From Allomuricauda sp. CP2A (GTDB lineage: Bacteria; Bacteroidota; Bacteroidia; Flavobacteriales; Flavobacteriaceae): 64,000 bases of DNA. Position numbers and translations under genes: made by a program. This document shows positions 1-8,792 of this stretch, one piece after another. Where the stretch lies: contig NZ_LXTT01000045.1 in NCBI RefSeq assembly GCF_001683915.1, positions 1-64,000 of the forward strand. Direction: 5' to 3'. Under the pieces are notes generated by a model. It saw only the letters and a program-made list of their open reading frames with translations. It was not told the DNA's origin and ran no database searches. Within the stretch, counting starts at the first letter, position 1, and each line of letters starts with the position of its first letter.

Positions 1-24
1 TAAATATACATAATATATTTACTC

Positions 25-40
25 ACGCAATCGGTTGCGT
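25..40. promoter_or_regulatory. LacI-type operator, distal copy
   Basis: ACGCAA-TCGG-TTGCGT has perfect 6-bp inverted arms around a central CG. It matches the core AANCGNTT typical of LacI/GalR-family operators. A second AANCGNTT core lies 112 bp downstream (centre to centre), just before the GH43 gene, so a looped or two-site repressor arrangement is plausible. No lacI-family gene lies in the window. Confidence 0.5.
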
Positions 41-138
41 TAATTTTTTTGTATTTTTATGTTAAAATTATTTTATTTGATTTGTATTTCACCATAAAAA
101 ATTGATAATCAGTAAAATAGTATTTCGGACAGTTGTAA

Positions 139-175
139 GCAAACGATTGTTTTTATTGAAGAATGCTTATTTTTA
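139..175 (+). promoter_or_regulatory. LacI-type operator (139-150) and possible -7 box (168-175) of the GH43 gene
   Basis: GCAAACGATTGT contains the LacI-family core AANCGNTT. TATTTTTA at 168-175 fits the Bacteroidota -7 box TAnnTTTG except for its last base. The operator would then cover the -33 region, as expected for repression. The start codon lies 25 bp after the -7 box. Confidence 0.45.
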
Positions 176-200
176 ACCAATTGACCTTTCCTTATATCAT

Positions 201-1349
201 ATGAAAAACACATTTTTTACTCGAAAAAACCATCTAATAGGAGGTGTTCTGCCTTATTTTTTGTCATCTGTATTTGTTTTGGGAACTTTTAGCTGTAAAC
301 GCCAAAAACAATCTTCCGTTGAAGACCATAACGGAATCGATAGCGTAGCTGATACCATTGGAACCGCTCCCGATACAGTTTATACTTTGACATCTGAATT
401 GTATACCGCAGATCCATCGGCACATGTTTTTGATGGAAAACTGTATGTTTATCCCTCCCATGATTTTGAATCCGGAGTTCCCCAAGACGGGATTGGAAGT
501 CATTTTAATATGGAAGACTACCATGTTTTTTCCATGGATAGTGTAGGGGGTGAGGTCACCGATCATGGACTGGCCCTCCATATTAAGGATGTGTCTTGGG
601 CAGGAAGACAAATGTGGGCCCCTGATGCTGCCAAAAAAGGCGATGAATACTTCCTGTACTTTCCCGTAAAGGACAAAGAGGATGTTTTTCGCATAGGAGT
701 GGCCAAAAGTGAGAACCCCGAAGGACCTTTTGAGCCATTGGACCATCCCATTGAAGGGAGCTATAGTATGGATCCCTCCGTTTTTGAGGATACCGATGGC
801 AAATACTATATGTACTTTGGAGGTATTATGGGCGGACAGCTCCAAAAATGGAACAATAACGAATATCTCGGAGAAGATACCTATCCAGCGGATGATGCAC
901 CGGCACTTTCTCCAAAAGTTGCGTTAATGGCAGATGACATGGTCAGCTTTGCCGAAGAACCAAAAGATGCGGTCATTCTGGATGAAAATGGAGAGCCAGT
1001 AACCACAGGAGATCATGATCGTAGGTTTTTTGAAGCGGCCTGGGTGCATCGCTACAACGGAAAATACTATTTGTCTTATTCAACAGGTGATACACATTAT
1101 ATTGCCTATGCCATTGGTGACAATCCTTACGGACCTTTTACCTATCAAGGGGTTATCCTTGATCCTGTTCTGGGGTGGACCAACCATCACTCCATTGTGG
1201 AATATGATGGAAAATGGTGGTTGTTCTTTCATGATAGCTCAATGTCCGGTGGAAAAACGCACCTGCGAAGCGTAAAAATGACCGAGCTCACCCATAACCC
1301 AGACGGAACCATTAAACGTATCAACGCGTATGTGGAACCCAATCAATAG
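201..1349 (+). CDS. GH43-family glycoside hydrolase lipoprotein
   Basis: A 382-residue exported lipoprotein: hydrophobic N-terminus and lipobox LGTFSC with the lipid-bearing Cys at 32. The rest is one five-bladed propeller of glycoside hydrolase clan GH-F. Candidate catalytic residues are Asp71 (YTADPS, general base), Asp191 (SMDPSVF, pKa modulator) and Glu278 (FFEAAW, general acid). GH43 enzymes are mostly alpha-L-arabinofuranosidases, beta-xylosidases or galactan-active enzymes; the exact substrate cannot be read here. The surface or periplasmic anchor suggests oligosaccharide trimming during polysaccharide use. Two LacI-type operators upstream suggest sugar-responsive repression, and a strong terminator follows, so it is probably transcribed alone or as the last gene of a locus that begins outside the window. 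Confidence 0.85.
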   Translation: MKNTFFTRKNHLIGGVLPYFLSSVFVLGTFSCKRQKQSSVEDHNGIDSVADTIGTAPDTVYTLTSELYTADPSAHVFDGKLYVYPSHDFESGVPQDGIGSHFNMEDYHVFSMDSVGGEVTDHGLALHIKDVSWAGRQMWAPDAAKKGDEYFLYFPVKDKEDVFRIGVAKSENPEGPFEPLDHPIEGSYSMDPSVFEDTDGKYYMYFGGIMGGQLQKWNNNEYLGEDTYPADDAPALSPKVALMADDMVSFAEEPKDAVILDENGEPVTTGDHDRRFFEAAWVHRYNGKYYLSYSTGDTHYIAYAIGDNPYGPFTYQGVILDPVLGWTNHHSIVEYDGKWWLFFHDSSMSGGKTHLRSVKMTELTHNPDGTIKRINAYVEPNQ

Positions 1350-1375
1350 GAACAAAACATATACCATCTCAAGTT

Positions 1376-1404
1376 TATGCCCTCAATTGAGGGCATATTT
1401 TTTT
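1376..1404 (+). terminator. Rho-independent terminator after the GH43 gene
   Basis: A perfect 22-bp palindrome (arms TATGCCCTC and GAGGGCATA) runs directly into a T-rich tract at 1395-1404. It separates the GH43 gene from the phosphonate operon. Confidence 0.85.
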
Positions 1405-1445
1405 GCTAACAATTATTTAAACTAAAACAGATAGGTAAATTCTTA

Positions 1446-1491
1446 TAAATTTGAGTAATTTGAAATATTAATTTATTATTTGTAAACATTA
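1446..1491 (+). promoter_or_regulatory. Promoter of the phosphonate uptake/degradation operon, with a motif shared with the susC promoter
   Basis: TAAATTTG at 1446-1453 is an exact TAnnTTTG -7 box, 54 bp before the DUF5690 start. GTAAACATTA at 1482-1491 recurs on the opposite strand at 5339-5348 in the regulator/susC intergenic region. It is a candidate binding site of the XRE-cupin regulator at 4626-5192. The motif link is inference. Confidence 0.4.
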
Positions 1492-1507
1492 CGGTTCTTT
1501 AAGCGCC

Positions 1508-2788
1508 ATGTTCAAAAAGCAGTCCAGTTTCGTTTTTGTTCTCCATGCCTCCCTTGCTGCTTTTGGCACCTACTTTTGCATGTACGCTTTTCGGAAACCG
1601 TTTACTGTTGCCACTTTTGAAGGGCTTAGCTACATAGGTGTCGATTACAAAATCTTGCTCATCATCGCCCAAGTTTTAGGGTATGCGCTTTCAAAATTTA
1701 TTGGAATCAAAGTCATTTCTGAATTGAAACCCAACCGCAGGTTGCTTTTTTTGATTTCCCTGATCCTTTTTGCCGAGGTGGCCCTCCTTTTCTTTGCCTG
1801 GGTCCCCGCCCCGTACAATATTGCTTTCATGTTCTTAAATGGAATTCCCTTGGGCATGATCTGGGGGATTGTTTTCTCCTATATAGAGGGAAGGCGGTTC
1901 ACAGACATATTGGGCGTTGCCCTTTGTGCCAGTTTTATTGTATCCAGTGGCGTGGTCAAATCCTTGGGGCTGTATGTAATGAATTTTTGGGGCGTAAGTG
2001 AGTTTTGGATGCCGTCGGTCACGGGAGCTTTGTTTGTGGTACCATTGTTATTGTCCTCATTCTTATTGCAAAAGGTGCCTCCACCAACAACTTCAGATAA
2101 AGAATTGCGTACAGAACGTGTGCCCATGACCAGCTCCGATAGAAAACAACTCATCAAAAAATTCTTTTTCCCGTTGCTGTTGGTGGTGATTTTCTACACC
2201 TTCCTTACCGCTTTTCGGGATTTTCGGGACAATTTTGCCCGCGAACTTTGGGACAGTGTTGGCTACCAAGGCGATATTTCGGTGTTCTCCACTTCAGAAA
2301 TCATTATAGCCATCAGCGTATTGTTGATTATTGGTTCCATCTTCTACATCAAGGATAATCTAAGGGCACTTTTAACCTACCACTTATTATTGATATTGGG
2401 AACCTTGGTCTTGGGGCTGTCGACCCTCATGTTCCAAATAGGGGTTTTGGATTCCTTCCTTTGGATGGTCTGCACAGGATTTGGATTGTACATCTGTTAC
2501 GTTCCCTTCAACTGTCTTTTCTTCGACAGGTTCATTGCCGCTTTCAAAATAAAGGGAAATTCCGGCTTCCTGATCTACATCGCAGACGCCTTTGGGTATG
2601 TGGGAAGTGTGCTGGTACTGCTCTATAAAAACTTTGGCCAGGCCAACCTTTCCTGGCTCAACTTTTTCGTTTATGGAACTTATGCTGTGGCATTGATAGG
2701 AATTACCGTCTCCCTTGTCTTGTTCTTTCATTTTTGGGCAAGGCACAAATCTGAAAAACATAATGAGCAGCTCACTTATGGACAATAA
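1508..2788 (+). CDS. DUF5690 family MFS-like permease, candidate phosphonate transporter
   Basis: A 426-residue polytopic inner-membrane protein with about 12 hydrophobic segments. The N-terminal stretch with TYFCMYAFRKPF and the loop GMIWGIVFSYIEGRR resemble the organophosphate:phosphate antiporter branch of the major facilitator superfamily (GlpT/UhpT), the relationship I infer for DUF5690. The gene leads an operon with an FAD amine oxidoreductase (whose likely start lies inside this gene's last codons) and a PhnX-like C-P hydrolase. It therefore probably carries a small organophosphonate from periplasm to cytoplasm. Transport has not been shown for the family to my knowledge; the substrate is inferred only from neighbours. 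Confidence 0.75.
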   Translation: MFKKQSSFVFVLHASLAAFGTYFCMYAFRKPFTVATFEGLSYIGVDYKILLIIAQVLGYALSKFIGIKVISELKPNRRLLFLISLILFAEVALLFFAWVPAPYNIAFMFLNGIPLGMIWGIVFSYIEGRRFTDILGVALCASFIVSSGVVKSLGLYVMNFWGVSEFWMPSVTGALFVVPLLLSSFLLQKVPPPTTSDKELRTERVPMTSSDRKQLIKKFFFPLLLVVIFYTFLTAFRDFRDNFARELWDSVGYQGDISVFSTSEIIIAISVLLIIGSIFYIKDNLRALLTYHLLLILGTLVLGLSTLMFQIGVLDSFLWMVCTGFGLYICYVPFNCLFFDRFIAAFKIKGNSGFLIYIADAFGYVGSVLVLLYKNFGQANLSWLNFFVYGTYAVALIGITVSLVLFFHFWARHKSEKHNEQLTYGQ

Positions 2789-3935
2789 ATACGATGCCAT
2801 CATAGTAGGTGGGGGTATTTTAGGGACTTTCCATGCCTTTCATGCCCTGGAACTTGGGTTAAAGGTGTGTTTGGTTGAAAAAGATGCCTATCCCCAAGGG
2901 GCCACGACCCAAAATTTTGGACAGGTGGTGCCCTCCGGGATGAATTCAAAATGGCAGAAATTCGGAAGGAGAAGTCTACGGATTTACAAAGACATCCAAT
3001 CAAAGTTTGACATCAGTATTCGCCAAAATGGAACCGTCTACCTGGCTTCCGATGAGGAAGAAGAGCGATTGTTGGTAGAGCTCAGGGCCATCAACAATAA
3101 TAATGGGTATAGTTCCAAAATGCTCACAAAAAACGAATGCTTAGATCGTTATCCGGGTCTACGGAGAGCTTATGTAAAGGCAGGACTCTTTTTTCCGGAT
3201 GAGGTTACGGTTGAGCCTCGGACCATGATCCATCGGCTTCTAGACTATTTGGTCAAGGAAAGAGGGCTTGAAATGAAGACCAACTTTCCCGTCATTGCCT
3301 GCGAAAGAAAAGCCATTGGGGTTGAGGTGTTGAGTGCCAGAGGAGAACTGCTTGAAGCAAGCAAAGTGATTATCTGCAACGGAAGCGATTTTAAGACACT
3401 GTACCCCGAATTGTTTGCCCAGAGTGATCTTGAAGTATCCAAATTACAGATGATGCAGACCAAAACCCAAGAAAACTATGCCTTAAAGGGATCTATTCTT
3501 ACCGGTTGGTCCATCCGAAGATATGAAGCCTTCCATGAATGCCCTTCCTTTGCTGAAATCAAAAAAAATGAACCCCAAGATAGCTTGCAAAAGCAATGGG
3601 GTGTCCATATTTTGTTCAAACAAGCCATGGATGGGTCGGTTATTTTGGGCGATTCGCATCAATATGCAGATGCCGATAAAGTGGAGGACCTGGGCTATGA
3701 TTTGGATATGGATATTGATAATTTTATGCTGGAGGAGGCCAAAAAAATCATACAACTGCCCACCTACCAAATCCAACGCAGATGGTACGGAATGTACTCG
3801 CAATGCAAATCCAGCGACCTTTATAAAAAGACCATCGATGAGGACATCCATATCATAACAGGTATTGGCGGCAAGGGCATGACGGGCAGTGCAGGGTTTT
3901 CAAAAAAGAACATTGCTACAATTTTTAATACATAA
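2778..3935 (+). CDS. FAD-dependent amine oxidoreductase of the phosphonate-associated (TIGR03364-like) type
   Basis: A 385-residue cytoplasmic protein of the DAO/glycine-oxidase fold. The dinucleotide-binding motif IIVGGGILG stands at the N-terminus, followed by GLKVCLVEKD; a typical C-terminal FAD segment GIGGKGMTGSAGFS is visible near the end. I chose ATG 2778 (MDNKYDAIIVGGG), which puts the Rossmann motif close to the start and overlaps the permease gene by 11 bp; ATG 2763 is possible. Such oxidoreductases are known to sit beside PhnX-like hydrolases that lack PhnW. The expected role is oxidative deamination of AEP or an N-alkyl derivative to phosphonoacetaldehyde, giving H2O2 and an amine. 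Substrate inferred from context. Confidence 0.8.
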   Translation: MDNKYDAIIVGGGILGTFHAFHALELGLKVCLVEKDAYPQGATTQNFGQVVPSGMNSKWQKFGRRSLRIYKDIQSKFDISIRQNGTVYLASDEEEERLLVELRAINNNNGYSSKMLTKNECLDRYPGLRRAYVKAGLFFPDEVTVEPRTMIHRLLDYLVKERGLEMKTNFPVIACERKAIGVEVLSARGELLEASKVIICNGSDFKTLYPELFAQSDLEVSKLQMMQTKTQENYALKGSILTGWSIRRYEAFHECPSFAEIKKNEPQDSLQKQWGVHILFKQAMDGSVILGDSHQYADADKVEDLGYDLDMDIDNFMLEEAKKIIQLPTYQIQRRWYGMYSQCKSSDLYKKTIDEDIHIITGIGGKGMTGSAGFSKKNIATIFNT

Positions 3936-3941
3936 AAACAG

Positions 3942-4625
3942 ATGAAGGACATTAAACTTGCAGTTTTTGATATGGCAGGTACCACGGTAAATGAAGATAA
4001 TGTGGTGTACAAAACGGTGCGGGAGGCATTGGCCAAGGCAGGAGTTGAAGTTTCATTGGATACCGTTCTAGAATTTGGAGCTGGCAAGGAAAAATATAAG
4101 GCCATTGCCGATATTTTGGATGAGACCAAAGCAAATTGGGATTTTAAAGTGGATGCCAAAGCGGTGCATACCGATTTTAAGGAAATGCTCAAAGAAGCGT
4201 ATGCCAATTTGGAGGTGACTTCGTATGATGGCGTGGAAGAACTTTTTAGAGTCATGAAATCGCACGGAGTGAGGGTGGTGCTCAACACGGGCTATGATGC
4301 CAAAACCGCTCAGACCCTTTTGGATAAATTGGGATGGAAAGTGGGCCAGCACATTGATGGTTTGGTCACCGCCGACGATGTTGAAATTGGGAGGCCTTCA
4401 TCAGAAATGATCGATAAGGCCATGGCACTGTTCAATATTACTGACCCCGAACAAGTCTTAAAGGCTGGAGACTCACAGATAGATATTGAAGAGGGCAAAA
4501 ATGCAAACTGCGGAATTACCGTAGGTGTTTTGACGGGCGCACAGACCCGGGAACAATTGGAAAAGGCCAATCCAACCCTTATCTTGAGCACCTTGGATGC
4601 CTTGGAAGGAATCCTTTTTTCGTGA
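3942..4625 (+). CDS. PhnX-like phosphonatase (HAD superfamily, TIGR03351-like)
   Basis: A 227-residue HAD hydrolase. The nucleophile motif reads FDMAGTTV: Asp10 with Ala at +2, the phosphonatase signature, where most HAD phosphatases carry Asp. The cap region has GAGKEKYKAI; Lys49 is the likely Schiff-base lysine that binds the aldehyde of phosphonoacetaldehyde. Thr116 (LNTGYD), Arg151 (EIGRPSS, Arg in place of the usual HAD Lys) and Asp177/Asp181 (GDSQIDIE) complete the site. The combination Asp-Ala, cap Lys and Arg defines the phosphonatase-like clade that accompanies FAD oxidoreductases instead of PhnW. Expected products: acetaldehyde and phosphate. It ends back to back with the convergent regulator gene, with no base between the two stop codons. 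Confidence 0.85.
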   Translation: MKDIKLAVFDMAGTTVNEDNVVYKTVREALAKAGVEVSLDTVLEFGAGKEKYKAIADILDETKANWDFKVDAKAVHTDFKEMLKEAYANLEVTSYDGVEELFRVMKSHGVRVVLNTGYDAKTAQTLLDKLGWKVGQHIDGLVTADDVEIGRPSSEMIDKAMALFNITDPEQVLKAGDSQIDIEEGKNANCGITVGVLTGAQTREQLEKANPTLILSTLDALEGILFS

Positions 4626-5192
4626 TCAGATAAAAAAGTAGACCACCAACATTTTTGAAGGCACTTTTCCCTTGTTGATGGGGACATGGGGAATTCTACC
4701 ATCAAAAAAAATGGAATCACCCTCTTTTAGGAGCACCTCTTGGTCACCAATTTCGTAATAGCATTCACCGGTAAGAATGTATTTAAACTCAAAAGCGTCG
4801 GTAACTACCTTATCCCGTTTGGAATTGGGGAGCACCTCCAATAACACGCTTTCAAACCCTACGGAGTTCAACTGTTTGCCAAAAATGTAATTATAGGTAA
4901 AACCAATGGCCTCGTCCTCCTTTTCAATAATGGTCTGGTCATCTTTACGTGATACCAAAAAATTATATCCGTTCACTTTGGGCATTCCATCAAAAAAATC
5001 CGTCATCTCGGTTTCCAAGGCCCCAACTATTTTCAGGAAAACAGGCAGGGAAGGAATGGTTCTTCCGTTTTCAATACGGGAAATCAATCCTGCGGTGACC
5101 CCGGCTTGTATGGCAACATCGCTAATGGTCTTTTTATTGTTCTTTCTAATATCCTTGATTCGCTTGCCGATACCTATTAAATAGTCTTCCAT
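4626..5192 (-). CDS. XRE-family regulator with C-terminal cupin domain
   Basis: 188 residues: an N-terminal helix-turn-helix of the lambda-repressor type (ISDVAIQAGVTAGLISRIEN, about residues 20-40) and a C-terminal single cupin barrel (FKYILTGECYYEIGDQEV, then KEGDSIFFDGRIPHVPIN, about 130-180). Proteins of this layout are small-molecule-responsive regulators of neighbouring catabolic genes. It is convergent with the phosphonatase gene and divergent from susC, which puts a 282-bp regulatory region between it and susC. It is the obvious local regulator of both phosphonate transcription units; activator or repressor function and ligand cannot be told from sequence. Confidence 0.85.
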   Translation of the reverse strand: MEDYLIGIGKRIKDIRKNNKKTISDVAIQAGVTAGLISRIENGRTIPSLPVFLKIVGALETEMTDFFDGMPKVNGYNFLVSRKDDQTIIEKEDEAIGFTYNYIFGKQLNSVGFESVLLEVLPNSKRDKVVTDAFEFKYILTGECYYEIGDQEVLLKEGDSIFFDGRIPHVPINKGKVPSKMLVVYFFI

Positions 5193-5333
5193 GCTTTTTC
5201 GTTGGTTCTTACTTTTTAGTATTTATAACCTTCTTCAATTTTCATGAATTCGGAGAGAGTCCTTAACCAGTTGTTAAACAACAATATAGTAAGGGTTTAA
5301 TATTATGCAAGATAACACAAAAATTGAATATTT

Positions 5334-5356
5334 GTAAATAATGTTTACGTAACATT
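5334..5356. promoter_or_regulatory. Overlapping inverted repeats in the regulator/susC intergenic region
   Basis: GTAAA-TAATG-TTTAC (5334-5348) and AATGTT-TACGT-AACATT (5340-5356) overlap. Both have perfect arms. The part TAATGTTTAC is the reverse complement of the 10-mer at 1482-1491 upstream of the DUF5690 operon. They are candidate operators of the XRE-cupin protein. No exact TAnnTTTG box was found between here and susC. Confidence 0.45.
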
Positions 5357-5474
5357 CCCCCGATTCTTTTAACCATTCCATATCATTTTTTTAATCTGTA
5401 CAAAGGCATGCCTTAACGCTTGTGTTGGATATTTGTTGATAAATAATTAACCAAATTTTACAAATACTCAACAA

Positions 5475-8400
5475 ATGAAAAAATCAATCGTAGCGTTTTT
5501 ACTTGCCTTTACCGTAAGTATTATTAGCTATTCACAGACCACATTTTCGGGAACGGTTGTGGATGAAAACAGCGTACCGTTGCCCGGGGCATCGGTTGTT
5601 GTAAAAGGTAGCACCACAGGGGTGGCTGCAGATTTTGACGGAAACTTTGAAATTGGACTTCCCCAGGGAAGTGCGATTTTGGTGGTTTCGTACATTGGGT
5701 ACATTTCCCAAGAGTTTGACACAGCTGGACAGACCACCGCTACCATTATGTTGCAACCCGACTCGCAACAATTGGATGAAGTAGTGGTAACCGCTTTGAA
5801 CATTTCCAGGGACGAAAAAACCCTCGGCTATGCTGTTGAAAAAGTTGGCGGCGATGAAGTGTCGCAATCCACCAGCACAAACTTTGTGAGCACCCTGTCC
5901 GGTAGAGCTGCGGGAGTACAGGTTGTGACCAACGGTACCGGTCCGGGTCAATCCTCATCCGTAGTGATCAGGGGATACAGTTCCATGCAAGGGGACAACC
6001 AACCCTTGTTTGTGGTTGATGGTGTTCCGATCAACAACTCTACAGATACCCGAACCAACACCTTAGGGGGTGCCAGTAACATGAACTTGGATTATGGAAA
6101 CGGTGCAGCCGAGGTAAACCCGGATGATATTGAATCTGTATCGGTATTGAAAGGTGCCAACGCGACAGCATTATACGGTTCACGTGCCGCCAACGGAGCG
6201 GTGATCATCACCACCAAATCTGGTAGATCCAGAAAAGGGATGGGCATTTTGGTCAACTCAAAAATGACCTTTGAAAGCATGCTGAAAGGACCAGAGTACC
6301 AAAGAGTATACGGACAAGGAAAAAACTTTGACTTTCAGTTTGTGGATGGGTACGGAAACGGAACCTTTGATGGGGTGGACGAATCTTGGGGGCCATTAAT
6401 GGACGGAACGCTTAGAGCCCAGCACGACTCTCCAACCGCCAATGGCTTGCGTGGAGGTGATGTACATGGATTGGATTTTATTTTGGGATCCTCCGGGGTT
6501 GATCTATCCCGAAGAGGAGCCATCACTCCAACACCTTTTGTAGATCCAGGCGATCCAGTGGAGAATTTTGTTCAGACGGGTAGAACCCTCACCAATAATA
6601 TTTCTTTTTTTGGAGGAAACGAAAAAGGGAACTATCGGGTGAGCTACACCAACCTGGACAACGAAGGCATACTTCCCAACACAGACATCAGAAGAAACAC
6701 TATTTCCCTTTCCGGAACCTATGACCTTACAGATAGGCTTACGGTCAACTCCAAAATCAATTATATCAGGACAGATTCGGATAACCGCCACGTTAATGGG
6801 TATGGAACAGAGTCTGTCATGTACCTCTTTATTTGGTGGGGACAACAAGTGGATGTAAAGGGACTCAGGGATTACTGGCAAGATGGCCTAGAAGGGTTCC
6901 AGCAGTTCAACTACAACTATAACTATCACGACAACCCCTACTTTACCATGTATGAGAACACCAATGGGCTGGCGAAGGATAGGGTCATAGGCAACCTTTC
7001 AGCAACCTACAAATTGTCGGATAACTTCAAATTCATGGTCAGGGGAGGTCGGGATTTCTTCTCGGAATACCGCTTCATCAAGAGGGCCTATTCCACACAA
7101 CGCTTTCCCAATGGTCAGTACCGAGAGGACAAAATCAATTTCCAAGAGACCAATTTGGATTTCTTGCTGAGCTACGATCAGCAAATAGGAGACGACTTTA
7201 GCGTCAATGCCAATTTTGGAGGAAACAGAATGGTGCAAAAAAACCATTTCAATGCATTGATGACCAATAAGTTGTTGTTGCCTGGAATCTATTCCTTCAA
7301 TAACGCGGATGGACCTTTGGTGCAGCGATTGAGCAGACCGGAAAAACAAATCAATTCCTTATATGGGTTTGCCCAATTGGGTTGGAAGGATCAGGTGTTT
7401 TTGGATTTGACCGCACGTAACGATTGGTCTTCCACATTGCCCAAAGAGAACAACTCCTATTTCTACCCTTCGGCTTCCTTGAGCATGTTGCTAACGGATA
7501 TGTTCAATATTGACAGCAATGTGTTTTCCTTTGCCAAACTACGCGCAGGATGGGCACAGGTAGGTAACGACACCAACCCGTACGGATTGAACAACTTCTT
7601 TGCGTTGGGAACTCCGGTGGGTAGCAATCCAACGGCATCGCCTTCCAACAATTTGGCCAATGCCGACCTAAAACCTGAAATCCAGACATCCTACGAAATT
7701 GGAACGGATTTGAGGTTGTTCAACAACAAAATAGGAATCGACTTTACCTACTATAACACCATCTCCAAAAACCAGATTCTGGATATTGATTTGGCCACAA
7801 CCTCTGGGAAGACTTCCAGGACCATCAATGCAGGTAAGATCAAAAACTATGGAGTGGAATTGATGTTGGATGCCACACCGTTCAGCACCGATAACTTTAC
7901 GTGGAACACCATGTTCAATTTCGGCCTTAACAGGAACGAGATTTTGGAATTGGCCAATGGAGTGGACAGATACTCCTACGGAGGCAATGGCATTACGTTG
8001 ATCGCTGAAAAAGGAGGTTCCTTGGGCGATATGTGGGGAACCGGTTTGATGACCGTACAAGATGAAAGTGATCCCAATTATGGAGAGGTGGTCTTTAATG
8101 AAGGCTTGGTACAACAGGATAATACCCTTAGAAAATTGGGAAACTTCAATCCAGATTTCACCTTGGGATGGAACAACACCATTACCTACAAAAACTTCTC
8201 GTTGAACTTCCTTTTTGATTGGAGACAAGGTGGAGAACTCTTGTCCAGAACCCGTTTGATTGCCGCAACTTCGGGTAACGTTGTGGAAACGCTTTGGGGT
8301 CGCTCCCCTGAATTTGGAGGTCCGCACCCGGGCATCAGTGATTCTGGATTGGATTATGGTGGTGCCTATTCTGATGGTGTAATCGGAGATGGAGTAAAAC

Positions 8401-8753
8401 AATTGGCCGATGGCAGCTATGCCCCCAATGATGTTATAGTTCCTGCCAATGCCTACCATAATAACCGCTATAGAAGGGACAATGAGACGGAGGGGATGTA
8501 CGATGCGACCTTCATTAAACTTCGCGAAGCAAAACTCAGCTATTCCCTGCCCAACAAAGTAGTTGAAAGAATGGGAATACAAGACTTTACCTTCTCCCTG
8601 ATAGGAACCAACCTTTGGTTGTGGGCCAAGGATTTTAACCATGGCGACCCAGAACTGTTGTCCTTTGGAGGAGGCTCCTATGTCCCCGGAGTTGAAAATG
8701 CAACCGTACCAACCACAAGAAGCATAGGAATGGCAGTTAGCCTAAGACTGTAA
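5475..8753 (+). CDS. SusC/RagA-type TonB-linked outer-membrane transporter
   Basis: A 1092-residue outer-membrane protein. Order: signal peptide (about 1-21, ending SYSQ), carboxypeptidase-regulatory-like beta-sandwich (GTVVDENSVPLPGASVVVKG), LDEVVVTAL segment, TonB plug (GYSSMQGDNQPLFVVDGVPI; KGANATALYGSRAANGAVII) and a 22-strand barrel ending in SIGMAVSLRL. With the SusD homologue it would form a pedal-bin complex that imports a bulky ligand using the proton-motive force. Genes around it concern phosphonates and phospho-ester cleavage rather than glycosidases, so the ligand is probably an organophosphonate or phosphonylated lipid or glycan. It starts the second transcription unit of the locus. 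Confidence 0.95.
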   Translation: MKKSIVAFLLAFTVSIISYSQTTFSGTVVDENSVPLPGASVVVKGSTTGVAADFDGNFEIGLPQGSAILVVSYIGYISQEFDTAGQTTATIMLQPDSQQLDEVVVTALNISRDEKTLGYAVEKVGGDEVSQSTSTNFVSTLSGRAAGVQVVTNGTGPGQSSSVVIRGYSSMQGDNQPLFVVDGVPINNSTDTRTNTLGGASNMNLDYGNGAAEVNPDDIESVSVLKGANATALYGSRAANGAVIITTKSGRSRKGMGILVNSKMTFESMLKGPEYQRVYGQGKNFDFQFVDGYGNGTFDGVDESWGPLMDGTLRAQHDSPTANGLRGGDVHGLDFILGSSGVDLSRRGAITPTPFVDPGDPVENFVQTGRTLTNNISFFGGNEKGNYRVSYTNLDNEGILPNTDIRRNTISLSGTYDLTDRLTVNSKINYIRTDSDNRHVNGYGTESVMYLFIWWGQQVDVKGLRDYWQDGLEGFQQFNYNYNYHDNPYFTMYENTNGLAKDRVIGNLSATYKLSDNFKFMVRGGRDFFSEYRFIKRAYSTQRFPNGQYREDKINFQETNLDFLLSYDQQIGDDFSVNANFGGNRMVQKNHFNALMTNKLLLPGIYSFNNADGPLVQRLSRPEKQINSLYGFAQLGWKDQVFLDLTARNDWSSTLPKENNSYFYPSASLSMLLTDMFNIDSNVFSFAKLRAGWAQVGNDTNPYGLNNFFALGTPVGSNPTASPSNNLANADLKPEIQTSYEIGTDLRLFNNKIGIDFTYYNTISKNQILDIDLATTSGKTSRTINAGKIKNYGVELMLDATPFSTDNFTWNTMFNFGLNRNEILELANGVDRYSYGGNGITLIAEKGGSLGDMWGTGLMTVQDESDPNYGEVVFNEGLVQQDNTLRKLGNFNPDFTLGWNNTITYKNFSLNFLFDWRQGGELLSRTRLIAATSGNVVETLWGRSPEFGGPHPGISDSGLDYGGAYSDGVIGDGVKQLADGSYAPNDVIVPANAYHNNRYRRDNETEGMYDATFIKLREAKLSYSLPNKVVERMGIQDFTFSLIGTNLWLWAKDFNHGDPELLSFGGGSYVPGVENATVPTTRSIGMAVSLRL

Positions 8754-8792
8754 TCCAAAGTTGATAAAACGAACGTGATAACAAATAGAAAA

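Noticed and set aside
7668..8642. A 324-codon minus-strand frame inside susC
   Set aside because: Shadow of the SusC barrel; no start signal or family pattern.
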